From Micromonospora noduli (GTDB lineage Bacteria > Actinomycetota > Actinomycetes > Mycobacteriales > Micromonosporaceae), in contig NZ_PYAK01000015.1 in NCBI RefSeq assembly GCF_003264365.1, positions 62,001 to 126,000 on the forward strand: a stretch of 64,000 bases of DNA, given 5' to 3'. The notes beneath the pieces were generated by a model. That model ran no database searches, had not been told where the DNA came from, and was given only the letters and a program-made list of their open reading frames with translations. A program made the position numbers and the translations under genes. Positions within the stretch are counted from its first letter, which is position 1. The number at the start of each line of letters is the position of its first letter. Shown here one piece after another: positions 42,490-50,050 of this stretch.

Positions 42490-42529
42490 GTCGGCGTCAC
42501 CGACCCGGAGGTGTGTCGGTGACGCCGAC
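42490..42529. terminator. Bidirectional terminator, perfect 15-bp stem
   Basis: GTCGGCGTCACCGAC (42490-42504), a 10-base loop and the exact complement at 42515-42529. It lies between the convergent DHFR-like gene (stop 42482) and the hypothetical gene ending at 42570. Confidence 0.85.
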
Positions 42530-42569
42530 GGGGCGTCCAGCTCGTTCTGTGCGACCTTTCGCATCTCGG

Positions 42570-42962
42570 TCAGTCTCCATACCAGTGCAGCGTCAGGCCA
42601 GGCTCGTCACGCCACCGCGCCAACAACGCCTTCAGCGCCGCCACCAGCTCACGCTCCGCGTCGTCAGCCGCCGCCGCCGCGAGACGGTCGACGTCAGCGT
42701 CGAGCTGCGGCAGATCCTCACGAACGAGTACGCCATCTGACCACGGGCTGAGCTGACCCAGGATTGGAAGTCGGTTACCGCCGGCGGCGTTCAGCAGCGC
42801 CAGCAACTCCTCCACCGGCACGTCGAGCAGCAAACCGCGCTCCTGCGCCGCGGTCCACTCGTCGGCGTCGGCGCGATGGCGCTCCCGCCGCTGCGCGCGG
42901 GTAGCCCGACGCAGGCTCTTCGGACGCGGCAGCGGAGCGCGCAGCACCAACAGCAGACCCAC
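42570..42962 (-). CDS. Hypothetical protein, about 130 residues
   Basis: Not recognised. A short hydrophobic N-terminus (LLLVLRAPLP) leads into a basic stretch (LRRATRAQRRERHRA) and an acidic helical domain with LLLDVPVEELLALLNAAGGNRLPILGQLSPW and a C-terminal VAALKALLARWRDEPGLTLHWYGD. GTG 42962 is chosen since the frame further upstream has no protein-like character; the start is uncertain. It is divergent from the HNH gene. Confidence 0.6.
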   Translation of the reverse strand: MGLLLVLRAPLPRPKSLRRATRAQRRERHRADADEWTAAQERGLLLDVPVEELLALLNAAGGNRLPILGQLSPWSDGVLVREDLPQLDADVDRLAAAAADDAERELVAALKALLARWRDEPGLTLHWYGD

Positions 42963-43097
42963 CCCGGCGAGGCTACGGCAGCTCTGGTGTGGACAGCGCG
43001 GCCGGCTACCGGCCGGAGCGCGACCATTCGCCGAGCGGGCGCGCCGTCGGGTCCGCCGTCGTTCGACGAGGCTGTGCGACCTGGGTACGGTGACCCT

Positions 43098-43559
43098 GTG
43101 CTCTCGGCCGTGAAGGGTCTGTCCCGGTACCACACCGAGGAGTCGCTGCGCGTCTACCTGCTGGAACGCTCACACCGTACCGAGCACGGCTGCCTGGTCA
43201 TCGAAGGTTACGGGCGGCGACGCGGGGTGCACCAGAAGGTCGCCGGTCGCGCGTGGGCGCACATCGCCGCGTACGTCGTCCTCGTCGGCGGGTACGACCC
43301 CGCCCTCGACGTCGATCAGACCTGCGGTGCCGCCGACTGTATCGAGCCGACACATCTGCGCCAGCTCAGCCGGGCCGAGGCCTGCCGCGGCCGCAACCAG
43401 TTGGCACAGTGCCGCAACGGCCACGACCGTGAGCTCGACCCGGCCACCGGCCGGTACCGTCGGGTCTGTCGCAGTTGCAACCGGGAGGCCCAACGCCGCT
43501 GGCGTGAACGCGAGGCCGCCGAGGTAGCCCAGGCCCGCGCTGCGTACGGCCGCTCGTAG
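43098..43559 (+). CDS. HNH-endonuclease-like protein with altered active site
   Basis: A 153-residue protein with the layout of actinobacterial HNH proteins: GYGRRRGVHQKVAGRAWAHIAAY, then the core VDQTCGAADCIEPTHLRQL and a C-terminal zinc ribbon (CRNGHDRELD, then CRSCNREAQRRWRER). In the usual core the segment reads VDHxC..xxCVNPxHL; here the first His is Gln, so metal-dependent cleavage may be lost. TACGGT lies six bases before GTG 43098, suggesting a leaderless transcript. No phage or toxin gene adjoins it. Confidence 0.82.
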   Translation: MLSAVKGLSRYHTEESLRVYLLERSHRTEHGCLVIEGYGRRRGVHQKVAGRAWAHIAAYVVLVGGYDPALDVDQTCGAADCIEPTHLRQLSRAEACRGRNQLAQCRNGHDRELDPATGRYRRVCRSCNREAQRRWREREAAEVAQARAAYGRS

Positions 43560-43572
43560 TGATCGTCCTGAG

Positions 43573-44097
43573 ATGACCAGTTTCCCCGCGACCGCCCGCC
43601 GGGTGCGTGACGAGAGCCTCAGCCCTCGACGGCGCCGTTCGCATCTACGGGACTGCCTCTACCACTTCGCGCCGTACGGCTTCCACGCCACCTGGCATCA
43701 CCTGGCGACCCGGCACCGCATCCCCGGCGACATTGAGGTTGACCCCCCGTCGCTGGTCCGGGCCCTCGGTGAACTCGAGACAGCCCGCGTTCTGGTGCTG
43801 GCCAGGGCAGTCGCTTTCGCGGCCCAGCGGCGACTGCAGAAGCAGGAGGGCCGACGAGTCCCCACGACGCCGCATCCGTGGGACTCGTGGGGTTGCCATG
43901 ACATCGCCTACTGCCCCGATCCGCAGAAGCATCCCACCGAGGAGCTCTCCATCGTGGTGGAGCGGGTGCTCGATACGTACGCCGCAGGGGTCGACCCGGC
44001 TGGACGTTGCCTGGCCTGCGGCGACGAGAACCCCCGCCCGGGAAGGGCCTGCCGAAACTGCGGTGTCCTACCCGGCGGGTATGGCAACCCGGTCTGA
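43573..44097 (+). CDS. Hypothetical protein with C-terminal zinc ribbon
   Basis: A 174-residue protein I do not recognise. The N-terminal part is basic and His-rich (CLYHFAPYGFHATWHHLATRHRI), the middle is helical, and the C-terminus has CLACGDENPRPGRACRNCG, two CxxC pairs that should bind zinc. It starts 13 bp after the HNH-like gene on the same strand and may belong to the same transcript. Possible nucleic-acid-binding protein. Confidence 0.7.
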   Translation: MTSFPATARRVRDESLSPRRRRSHLRDCLYHFAPYGFHATWHHLATRHRIPGDIEVDPPSLVRALGELETARVLVLARAVAFAAQRRLQKQEGRRVPTTPHPWDSWGCHDIAYCPDPQKHPTEELSIVVERVLDTYAAGVDPAGRCLACGDENPRPGRACRNCGVLPGGYGNPV

Positions 44098-44143
44098 AGC
44101 ATCAGGAGCAGAGCAGGTGCTGCGGTAGCAGGCACCCCGCAAC

Positions 44144-44824
44144 TCACCTCGATGATCGTCGGCCGATGTTCACCTTGGCGAGGACCGGTCTGGTCACATC
44201 CTGATTGTCGATGACGACGTCAGCGCGTTCGTGAGGCGCGCAGGCGGCGAAGTACAGCCGCTGGCCGCCGACGTAGCGGCTGAGGCTGGGATGTTCGGGA
44301 TCCGGATGCGAGCCGTCGCGTCGGGCCATCCGGGCCACGGTGACCGCGAACGGCGCGTCAAGAAAGACGGAGAAGTCCCAGAACTCCACCAGCTCGTCAC
44401 GGTGCAGGAACAGCCCGTCGACGATGAGTACCGCGCCAGGCGCCGCGGTCCGCCACGCAAGATCCAGGACCTCGTCTCTCCGAAGATCATGGACAGCAGG
44501 ACGGTAACGGCGAGAGCCTCCGAGACCGAACGGCTCCAGCACGTTGTGGACGAGGGCTTCGTAGTCGTAACTGTCGAGCCAGAAGCCTTCCGGCGAATCC
44601 CGGCCCCGGCGATGCCGCGCAGCCCGACGGTGATGAAAGTCGTCCGCCGACACGTGCACGACATGACGCCCTCGGCTGCTCAGCAACGCGGCCAACTCGT
44701 CGGCGAACGTGGACTTACCCACCCCATCGACCCCGTCAACGGCCACCCGTACGCACTGCGGCGCGGGGAACGTCGGAACCATGTCAGCGACATCGTCAAG
44801 CAACTGCTCCCGCGCGACGCTCAC
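44144..44824 (-). CDS. Uridine kinase-like P-loop kinase
   Basis: A 226-residue P-loop phosphotransferase. VAVDGVDGVGKSTFADELA is Walker A near residue 30, HVSADDFHHRRAARHRRG and SYDYEALVHNVLEPF match the nucleoside/phosphoribulokinase-like fold, VLIVDGLFLHRDEL is Walker B-like and FLDAPFAVTVARMARRD is the lid. Many actinomycete paralogues are annotated uridine kinase without proof. Start GTG 44824. No cofactor or salvage genes adjoin it. Confidence 0.85.
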   Translation of the reverse strand: MSVAREQLLDDVADMVPTFPAPQCVRVAVDGVDGVGKSTFADELAALLSSRGRHVVHVSADDFHHRRAARHRRGRDSPEGFWLDSYDYEALVHNVLEPFGLGGSRRYRPAVHDLRRDEVLDLAWRTAAPGAVLIVDGLFLHRDELVEFWDFSVFLDAPFAVTVARMARRDGSHPDPEHPSLSRYVGGQRLYFAACAPHERADVVIDNQDVTRPVLAKVNIGRRSSR

Positions 44825-45149
44825 GCCGTTCCTCCGTCCATGGACCGGAAGCGCCGCACGCCCCCACGGATCGAGGAAGTCATTCTGGCAGAAGCCTCAC
44901 CACCAGCGACCCGCATCAAGTCCCGTCGGGACAGGACAGGCGGCTCGTCCGGCCACTTACACCAGTCTCATTCGTTACACAGCATAACTGTCATTATGGT
45001 GCCTGCACGTTTCGCACCTTTCGTCCCGGGTAATTAGCGGATTATCGTTAATAACAATCCAGTATTCGGCTCCCTAGAGCTCAGGCCCACTCGTCGGCCG
45101 CCTCGGGAACGCTGTGGCTTTGCGGCCCCCACGCGTTGAGGATGTCGGC
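44825..45149. other. Gene-free AT-enriched intergenic region
   Basis: About 325 bp between divergent genes. The part 44965-45075 is clearly richer in A/T than the rest of the window and contains TAATTAGC and GTTAATAAC. It probably holds both promoters. I see no ORF with coding character and no clear palindrome longer than 6 bp. Confidence 0.5.
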
Positions 45150-45935
45150 ATGAATGACCACAGCGCGAACGCGGTCGACGAGCAGGAGGAAGCGCTACCG
45201 GGCGGCAACATGGGGGGTGTAACTCGTGTCGGTGCCACTGTGCGGCGCGGTGCCGGGACCTGGAGCCCGACGATTCAACGCCTGCTCCGACATCTACGTG
45301 AGCGTGGGGTCACCTGGGCTCCGCAACCGCTTGGGACCGATGAGCACGGACGCGACAGCGTCTCGTACCTGCCGGGCATCGTGCCGCAGTACCCGTTGCC
45401 GGACTGGGTCTGGAGCGATGACGTCCTCACCGATGCAGGTGTCCACCTTGCACAACTTCACCAGGCCACCGCCAGCTTCGACACCGTCGGCGGAGTTTGG
45501 CAGTTCCCGGTGCGACAGCCAGCTGAGGTCATTTGTCACAACGACTTCGCGCCGTACAACATGGTCTTCACCGACCGGCGGCTCACCGGAGTCATCGACT
45601 GGGACACGGCCTCGCCCGGTCCCCGGTCGTGGGATCTGGCCTACCTTGCCTACCGGCTGGTGCCGCTGGCCCATCCCGACAACGGCGACGCAATCGACAG
45701 TGACGTACGCGAGCGGGCACGTCGGCTGCGCATGCTCTGCGATGCCTACGGCTCGGGGCAAGACCCTGCTCACGTCCTTCAGGCCGCGGTCCATCGACTA
45801 CACGACCTCGCCGCCTTTACCGAGGCGCGAGCCGATCAGGGACAGGAGAGCATTCGCAGTCACGTCGGGCTCTACCGACGCGACGCGAGGTGGATCACCG
45901 CGCACGCCGATCAGTTGGGCCGAGATGTCGCCTAG
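45150..45935 (+). CDS. Aminoglycoside phosphotransferase-like (APH/choline kinase) protein
   Basis: A 261-residue kinase-fold protein. VICHNDFAPYNMVF is the Brenner motif with the catalytic Asp and Asn, and GVIDWDTASPGPRSWDLAYLAYRLVPL is the metal-binding DxD-like motif. N-terminal lobe is short and starts with a Glu/Asp-rich stretch. ATG 45150 follows a GAGG; a GTG at 45114 also opens the frame. Related proteins phosphorylate aminoglycosides, macrolides or small metabolites; the substrate cannot be inferred. Confidence 0.85.
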   Translation: MNDHSANAVDEQEEALPGGNMGGVTRVGATVRRGAGTWSPTIQRLLRHLRERGVTWAPQPLGTDEHGRDSVSYLPGIVPQYPLPDWVWSDDVLTDAGVHLAQLHQATASFDTVGGVWQFPVRQPAEVICHNDFAPYNMVFTDRRLTGVIDWDTASPGPRSWDLAYLAYRLVPLAHPDNGDAIDSDVRERARRLRMLCDAYGSGQDPAHVLQAAVHRLHDLAAFTEARADQGQESIRSHVGLYRRDARWITAHADQLGRDVA

Positions 45936-46081
45936 GCCACCAGCGCCCCCATTGGCCCCGCACGGCGTGCGTTGGATGCGCGAGAGATCCCGGGCATGAG
46001 CGGCTGGGCTGCGGCGGAGTCGACGCTGAGGAACATCGACTTTGCCCTGGCGGGCTGCGCGGCAGCGAAGTGCGACCGGCT

Positions 46082-46483
46082 TCAGGTGTTGGCGCGGGTG
46101 GCTTCGCGGACGGGTTGGAAAAGTTCGATGAGGTTGCCAGCGGGGTCGGCGAGCAGGATCTGACGGCCGCCGGGCCCGGAGACCAGTTCGCTGCGGAACG
46201 CCAGGCCAGCGTCGCGGAGCCGGTCGATCTCGGAGTCCAGGTCGTCGACGATGAGGTGGATACGGTTGCGGCCGGGGCTGGTGGCGTCGTTCGGGGTGGC
46301 GCGGGCGCCGGAGCTGGCGGGTCCGGACAGCAGCAGTCGTAGCGGGCCGCGGACCACGTCGGCGAAGGCGGGGGCCGCGCTGATCTTGAGGTGAAAACCG
46401 AGGTGGGCGGTGTAGAAGTCGACGGCGGCGTCAACATCGTCGACGAGGTAGCGGACGCTGACGTACTGCTCAGGTGTGCTCAC
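46082..46483 (-). CDS. VOC-family protein coupled to ArsR-ArsC fusion
   Basis: A 133-residue glyoxalase-fold protein: VSVRYLVDDVDAAVDFYTAHLGFHLK and RIHLIVDDLDSEIDRLRDAGLAF, then ILLADPAGNLIELFQP. GTG 46483 overlaps the stop of the upstream gene as GTGA, with AGGAG before it. Its position suggests an arsenic role, but it has no Cys at all, so it cannot be an ArsI-type C-As lyase, which needs a Cys pair. More likely another VOC enzyme or binding protein. Confidence 0.88.
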   Translation of the reverse strand: MSTPEQYVSVRYLVDDVDAAVDFYTAHLGFHLKISAAPAFADVVRGPLRLLLSGPASSGARATPNDATSPGRNRIHLIVDDLDSEIDRLRDAGLAFRSELVSGPGGRQILLADPAGNLIELFQPVREATRANT

Positions 46484-47256
46484 GGTTTGGTCTCCTGGGG
46501 ATCGGTGGCGAGGACGGGCAGCAGATGCCGCACGCGGGTGTCGATGTCGGCAGCAACCTGCAAGAAGGCGGGGTAGTCGTCCCTGGTGCCGGCTGCGGCG
46601 GGGTCGGGGATGCTCCAGTGCAGCTGACCGGCCGGGTTGCCGAAGTCGGGGCACACCTCTCGGGCCTTGTCGCACAGGGTGATCACGTAGTCGAAGCGGC
46701 GGCCGGTGAGCGTGTCCAGGTGCCGCGGGTGCCGCGGGTGCCGGCTCGCGACGTCGACGCCGAAGTGGTCGCGCAGCACCCGCACGGCATGGGGGTGTAG
46801 TTGCGGTCGGGGGCGGGTTCCTGCGCTGGTCACCTGCACATGGCCGGCAGTGAGGCGTCGGAGCTGGGCTTCGGCGATGGGGGAACGTGCGCTGTTGCCC
46901 GTGCACACGAACAGCACGGTTCGCGGCGGGTGGACCGGCGGGGCCGGTGGAGTGCTGCCCAACTGCAGGGCGGGGTGCAGAGCGGCGCCGGTGCCTGCCA
47001 GCGCGTGGGCGCAGCTGTCGAGGTCGAGGTGGTAGTAGCTGTCGCGACCGTCGAAGCTGCTGCGAGTGGCGGTGACCAGGCCGCCGTCGCGCAGCAGCCG
47101 TAGGTGGTAGGAGACAAGGTTCTGCGGCTGGGCCAGGAGGCTGACCAGTTCGCGGACTCGCAGGTCACTGCGGGCGAGTGCGGTCAGCAGTTGCCAGCGC
47201 AGTGGGTGTGCGGCCAGCCGGACGAACGGCGGCGCAGTGTGACTCGGCGGCACCAT
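46480..47256 (-). CDS. ArsR repressor fused to ArsC-type arsenate reductase
   Basis: A 258-residue two-domain protein. Residues 5-85 form an ArsR winged helix (LRVRELVSLLAQPQNLVSYHLRLLRDGGLVTATRSSFDGRDSYYHLDL). Residues about 110-250 are a low-molecular-weight phosphatase/arsenate reductase (VLFVCTGNSARSPIAEAQLRR, the P-loop CxxNxxRS, then ITLCDKAREVCP and HWSIPDPAAA with the DP loop). Cys residues for catalysis are present. ATG 47256 lies seven bases after TATATT; GTG 47262 is an alternative. No arsenite pump gene is nearby. Confidence 0.92.
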   Translation of the reverse strand: MVPPSHTAPPFVRLAAHPLRWQLLTALARSDLRVRELVSLLAQPQNLVSYHLRLLRDGGLVTATRSSFDGRDSYYHLDLDSCAHALAGTGAALHPALQLGSTPPAPPVHPPRTVLFVCTGNSARSPIAEAQLRRLTAGHVQVTSAGTRPRPQLHPHAVRVLRDHFGVDVASRHPRHPRHLDTLTGRRFDYVITLCDKAREVCPDFGNPAGQLHWSIPDPAAAGTRDDYPAFLQVAADIDTRVRHLLPVLATDPQETKP

Positions 47257-47262
47257 GACCAC

Positions 47263-47286
47263 GAATATACATCAAACTGGTTTGAT
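47263..47286 (-). promoter_or_regulatory. ArsR operator and -10 box of the fusion gene
   Basis: ATCAAAC-TG-GTTTGAT (47271-47286) is a perfect 7-bp inverted repeat of the ArsR/SmtB type. TATATT (minus strand, 47263-47268) lies directly next to it and seven bases from ATG 47256. The operator would block polymerase at this promoter. Confidence 0.85.
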
Positions 47287-47429
47287 CGGTTTGGGGTGAG
47301 CGGGAATGTGGCCACACGCCCAACTCCCAGTTCCGGCCGTACGCGTTGACGTGGCCGGCCCACTTCGTCGGTACGAACCGGCCGGGGCGCCGGTGGCGTA
47401 CAGCCGTCCGGCCGCACAGTCAGCTCAGG

Positions 47430-49331
47430 TCAGGTCCGGAGCCAGCGATCAAACCAGGCGCGGGTCCGGCGCAGGACGTCGAGTTGGTGGTTGCGTTCCC
47501 GGATCGAGTGGCCCTCTCTCGGGTAGATCACGAACTCGTGCTCGACGTCGAAGTGGCGTAGCGCCCGGTGGAGGTACACGGCCTGTCCGAGGGGGACGTT
47601 GGTGTCCTCGGCGCCGTGCAGGATGAGCACCGGAGTGCGGATGTTGCTGGCGAAGGAGATCGGGCTGACCGCGTCGTGTGGGTGTGGGCCGATGCCGGAC
47701 CAGCCGGTGCTGCCACCGAGTGCGGCTTCGAACTGGCCGTTCTCCCCGGTCGCGGCGAGCATGCCCCAGTCGATGATGCCGGCGCCGACCAGCGCGGCGC
47801 GGAAGCGGTCGGTCTGGCCGACGGCCCAGGCGGACATGAAGCCGCCGTGGCTCCAGCCGGCGATGCCCAGCCGGTCGGGGTCGGCGATGCCCTCGGCAAC
47901 TAGCAGGTCGATGCCGGTCAGGATGTCGGTCCACTCCTGCTGCCCGACCCGGCCGGCGACGCTGGCGGCGAACTGGTGGCCATGGCCCTGGCCGCCGCGC
48001 GGGTTGGGCAGCAACACCGCGTAGCCGGCGGCGGCCAACCACTGCGCACTGGGAAACCAGAACAGCTGGCAACGATCGGCGTAGCGATCGTACGGGCCTC
48101 CGTGCACGATCGTGACCAGCGGGAACGGGCCTTCCGATGCGGTCTTTCCGACCGGCAGCACGAGCAAGCCGTCCAGGTCGAGGCCGTCGACGGCGCGGTA
48201 GGCCAGCGGCTGTTGCGTGCCAAGCGGAATGCGGCCGAGTTCCGGACGGGTGTTGGTGATTCTTCGCAGCGGCCCGGTTGGCGCTCCGATGTGAACGTTC
48301 GGGGTTTGGTAGCGGGTGCCGGTCAGTACCGCGATTCTGTCGCCGGTAGGGGTGGTGGTGAGGTTGTCGAGGCGTCCGGGGTGATGCGACAGGATCGTGA
48401 GGTCGGTGGGGTCGAGCCGGGCCAGGGACGTGTTCAGGCCGTTGGCGAACACCACCAGCGGTGCGGCGTCGGTCTGGCGAAGTTCGGTGGGGCACATCGA
48501 GAGACCAGCGGTGCGGTTGCACAGGACGCGGCTGTCCACGGCCACGTCCAACACTGCGGTGCCGGCCTGCAGAACCGGTGGGGTGAGCGCGATGTAACCG
48601 AGGTGCCAACCGTCCGCGCCCAGCCACCAGGCCAGAGATCGTGCGTCGACCTCGACCGGTCCGAGGTTCTCCGCGGTCCCGGTCGTGGGATCGAACAGGT
48701 GCAGTTGGCCGGCGCGTGGACCGTGGTCGTTGTCAGCACTGGCCCAGGTCAGCACGGCAATTGGGCCGCCGTCGGGACGTTGGCGCAGTTCCACGACGTG
48801 CCGGTCACCGAACACACTCGGGGTGGTGACCCGGCCGGTGCCCAGGTCGAGCAGGCGCAGTCGAACGCGCGGTTCACGCTCGCCGACGACGATGGCGTCG
48901 TCGCGGTCCCGGGCGCGGCGCGCGTCCTGCTCGGTGGGTTCGTCCTCGGCGAGCAGAGCGACCAGGTTGGGGTCGCTGAGCGGCAGGTGGTCGAGGACGC
49001 CGCCGCGCCAACTGGACAACGTGGTCACCGTGCCGTCGGCGAGGGTGAGCCCGTGCAGTTGCGGGGTGCCGCGGCCGGCGCGGTCGGACAGGAAGAACAG
49101 CGTTCCCGAGTCGGCCGACCAGCGTGGCTGGGATTCGGTCGCGGTGTCGGCGGTCGCCCGGCGTGACTCGACGGCGGCATCGGTGTCGACGAGCCAGAGC
49201 TCGCTGTCGAGGTGGTCACCGGTCCGGCTGAGGGGAGCGAGGACGTAGCAGAGCAAGCGTCCATTCGGTGCGAGCGCCGGGGCCTGCGGGGCGCAACCAT
49301 CGACCACGAGCTCGGCTGTCAGACCCGTCAT
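47430..49331 (-). CDS. S9-family prolyl oligopeptidase-like serine peptidase
   Basis: A 633-residue protein with an N-terminal seven-bladed propeller (residues about 1-380, repeated WSADSGTLFFLSDRAG-like units) and a C-terminal alpha/beta hydrolase. The catalytic triad is visible: Ser in GWSHGG near residue 490, Asp in GAEDTNVP and His in EGHSIRE. It has no signal peptide, so it is cytosolic. Dipeptidyl/acylaminoacyl-peptidase-type activity is likely. ATG 49331 starts MTGLTAELVV. Monocistronic. Confidence 0.93.
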   Translation of the reverse strand: MTGLTAELVVDGCAPQAPALAPNGRLLCYVLAPLSRTGDHLDSELWLVDTDAAVESRRATADTATESQPRWSADSGTLFFLSDRAGRGTPQLHGLTLADGTVTTLSSWRGGVLDHLPLSDPNLVALLAEDEPTEQDARRARDRDDAIVVGEREPRVRLRLLDLGTGRVTTPSVFGDRHVVELRQRPDGGPIAVLTWASADNDHGPRAGQLHLFDPTTGTAENLGPVEVDARSLAWWLGADGWHLGYIALTPPVLQAGTAVLDVAVDSRVLCNRTAGLSMCPTELRQTDAAPLVVFANGLNTSLARLDPTDLTILSHHPGRLDNLTTTPTGDRIAVLTGTRYQTPNVHIGAPTGPLRRITNTRPELGRIPLGTQQPLAYRAVDGLDLDGLLVLPVGKTASEGPFPLVTIVHGGPYDRYADRCQLFWFPSAQWLAAAGYAVLLPNPRGGQGHGHQFAASVAGRVGQQEWTDILTGIDLLVAEGIADPDRLGIAGWSHGGFMSAWAVGQTDRFRAALVGAGIIDWGMLAATGENGQFEAALGGSTGWSGIGPHPHDAVSPISFASNIRTPVLILHGAEDTNVPLGQAVYLHRALRHFDVEHEFVIYPREGHSIRERNHQLDVLRRTRAWFDRWLRT

Positions 49332-49459
49332 GCGATGAGTCTGCCAGCATCGACAGAACATCATGCTTCGGTCCGGTACTGGATCGACGCATCCGATTCT
49401 CACCGAACGTGCCGGGATCGATCGGCGGCCACAAACCAGTACGCCAACCGATCCGTTGG

Positions 49460-49921
49460 TCACGATTCCGGGTGGGCTCCGGGTCCGGGCAGCAGGTCGA
49501 TGTCAGTGGCCCGCATGGGCTGCTCGCACTCCGAGCACCGCAGTTCCACATGACTGATCTTGCCGCAGGCGTGGTGGCGGTACAGCACCGGCGGGCCGGC
49601 CTCGCCCGCCGTCCACCGGTCACCCCACCTCACCATGACAAGCAGCAGATCGCACAGCTCCCTGCCCTTGTCGGTGAGCAGGTATTCGTGCCGGACCGGC
49701 CGGGCGGAATACTCACGCCGGGCCAGGACGCCCTGTTCGACCAGCCAGTTCAGCCGCTCGGCGAGCACCTTGCGGGACATGCCGAGTCCCCGCTGGAGTT
49801 GCTCGAAGCGGTGCGTGCCGGCGTAGACGTCCCGCAGGATCAGCGGTGACCACGGCTCACCGATGACGTCGAGGGTGCGGGCGATCGAGCACGCCATGGC
49901 GCCGAATTGCGTTCGCTGCAT
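49460..49921 (-). CDS. HxlR-family transcriptional regulator
   Basis: A 153-residue HxlR protein: CSIARTLDVIGEPWSPLILRDVYAGTHRFEQLQRGLGMSRKVLAERLNWLVEQGVLARREYSARPVRHEYLLTDKGREL. A C-terminal CxxC zinc-like pair is present (CGKISHVELRCSEC). It is divergent from a DUF899-PPOX operon with two matched palindromes between, so it probably controls that operon and itself. Many HxlR proteins sense aldehydes, quinones or oxidants. Confidence 0.93.
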   Translation of the reverse strand: MQRTQFGAMACSIARTLDVIGEPWSPLILRDVYAGTHRFEQLQRGLGMSRKVLAERLNWLVEQGVLARREYSARPVRHEYLLTDKGRELCDLLLVMVRWGDRWTAGEAGPPVLYRHHACGKISHVELRCSECEQPMRATDIDLLPGPGAHPES

Positions 49922-49942
49922 GACACCACGATACGCAAGGTG

Positions 49943-49996
49943 GTTCCTTCAAGGAACTGACTCTGTTAGCGTCACAACCAGTCCGTTCCTTAAGGA
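49943..49996. promoter_or_regulatory. Twin HxlR operators
   Basis: GTTCCTTCAAGGAAC (49943-49957) is a perfect palindrome around one base, and TCCTTAAGGA (49987-49996) is a second perfect palindrome with the same half-site TTCCTT. The centres are about 41 bp apart, four helical turns, consistent with cooperative or loop-forming binding between the divergent genes. Confidence 0.8.
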
Positions 49997-50050
49997 GACG
50001 GACTCGTTCGAGCCCCCTCCACACGCGTATGGAAGCCGAAAGAGGCCCGT

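Noticed and set aside
45936..46081. Small gene after the phosphotransferase (MSGWAAAESTLRN frame)
   Set aside because: Short frame without a ribosome site or family similarity that ends inside the VOC gene region; no evidence that it is coding.
46082..46483. VOC gene as ArsI C-As lyase because of its link to arsR-arsC
   Set aside because: The translation contains no cysteine, while ArsI requires a Cys pair for binding trivalent organoarsenicals.
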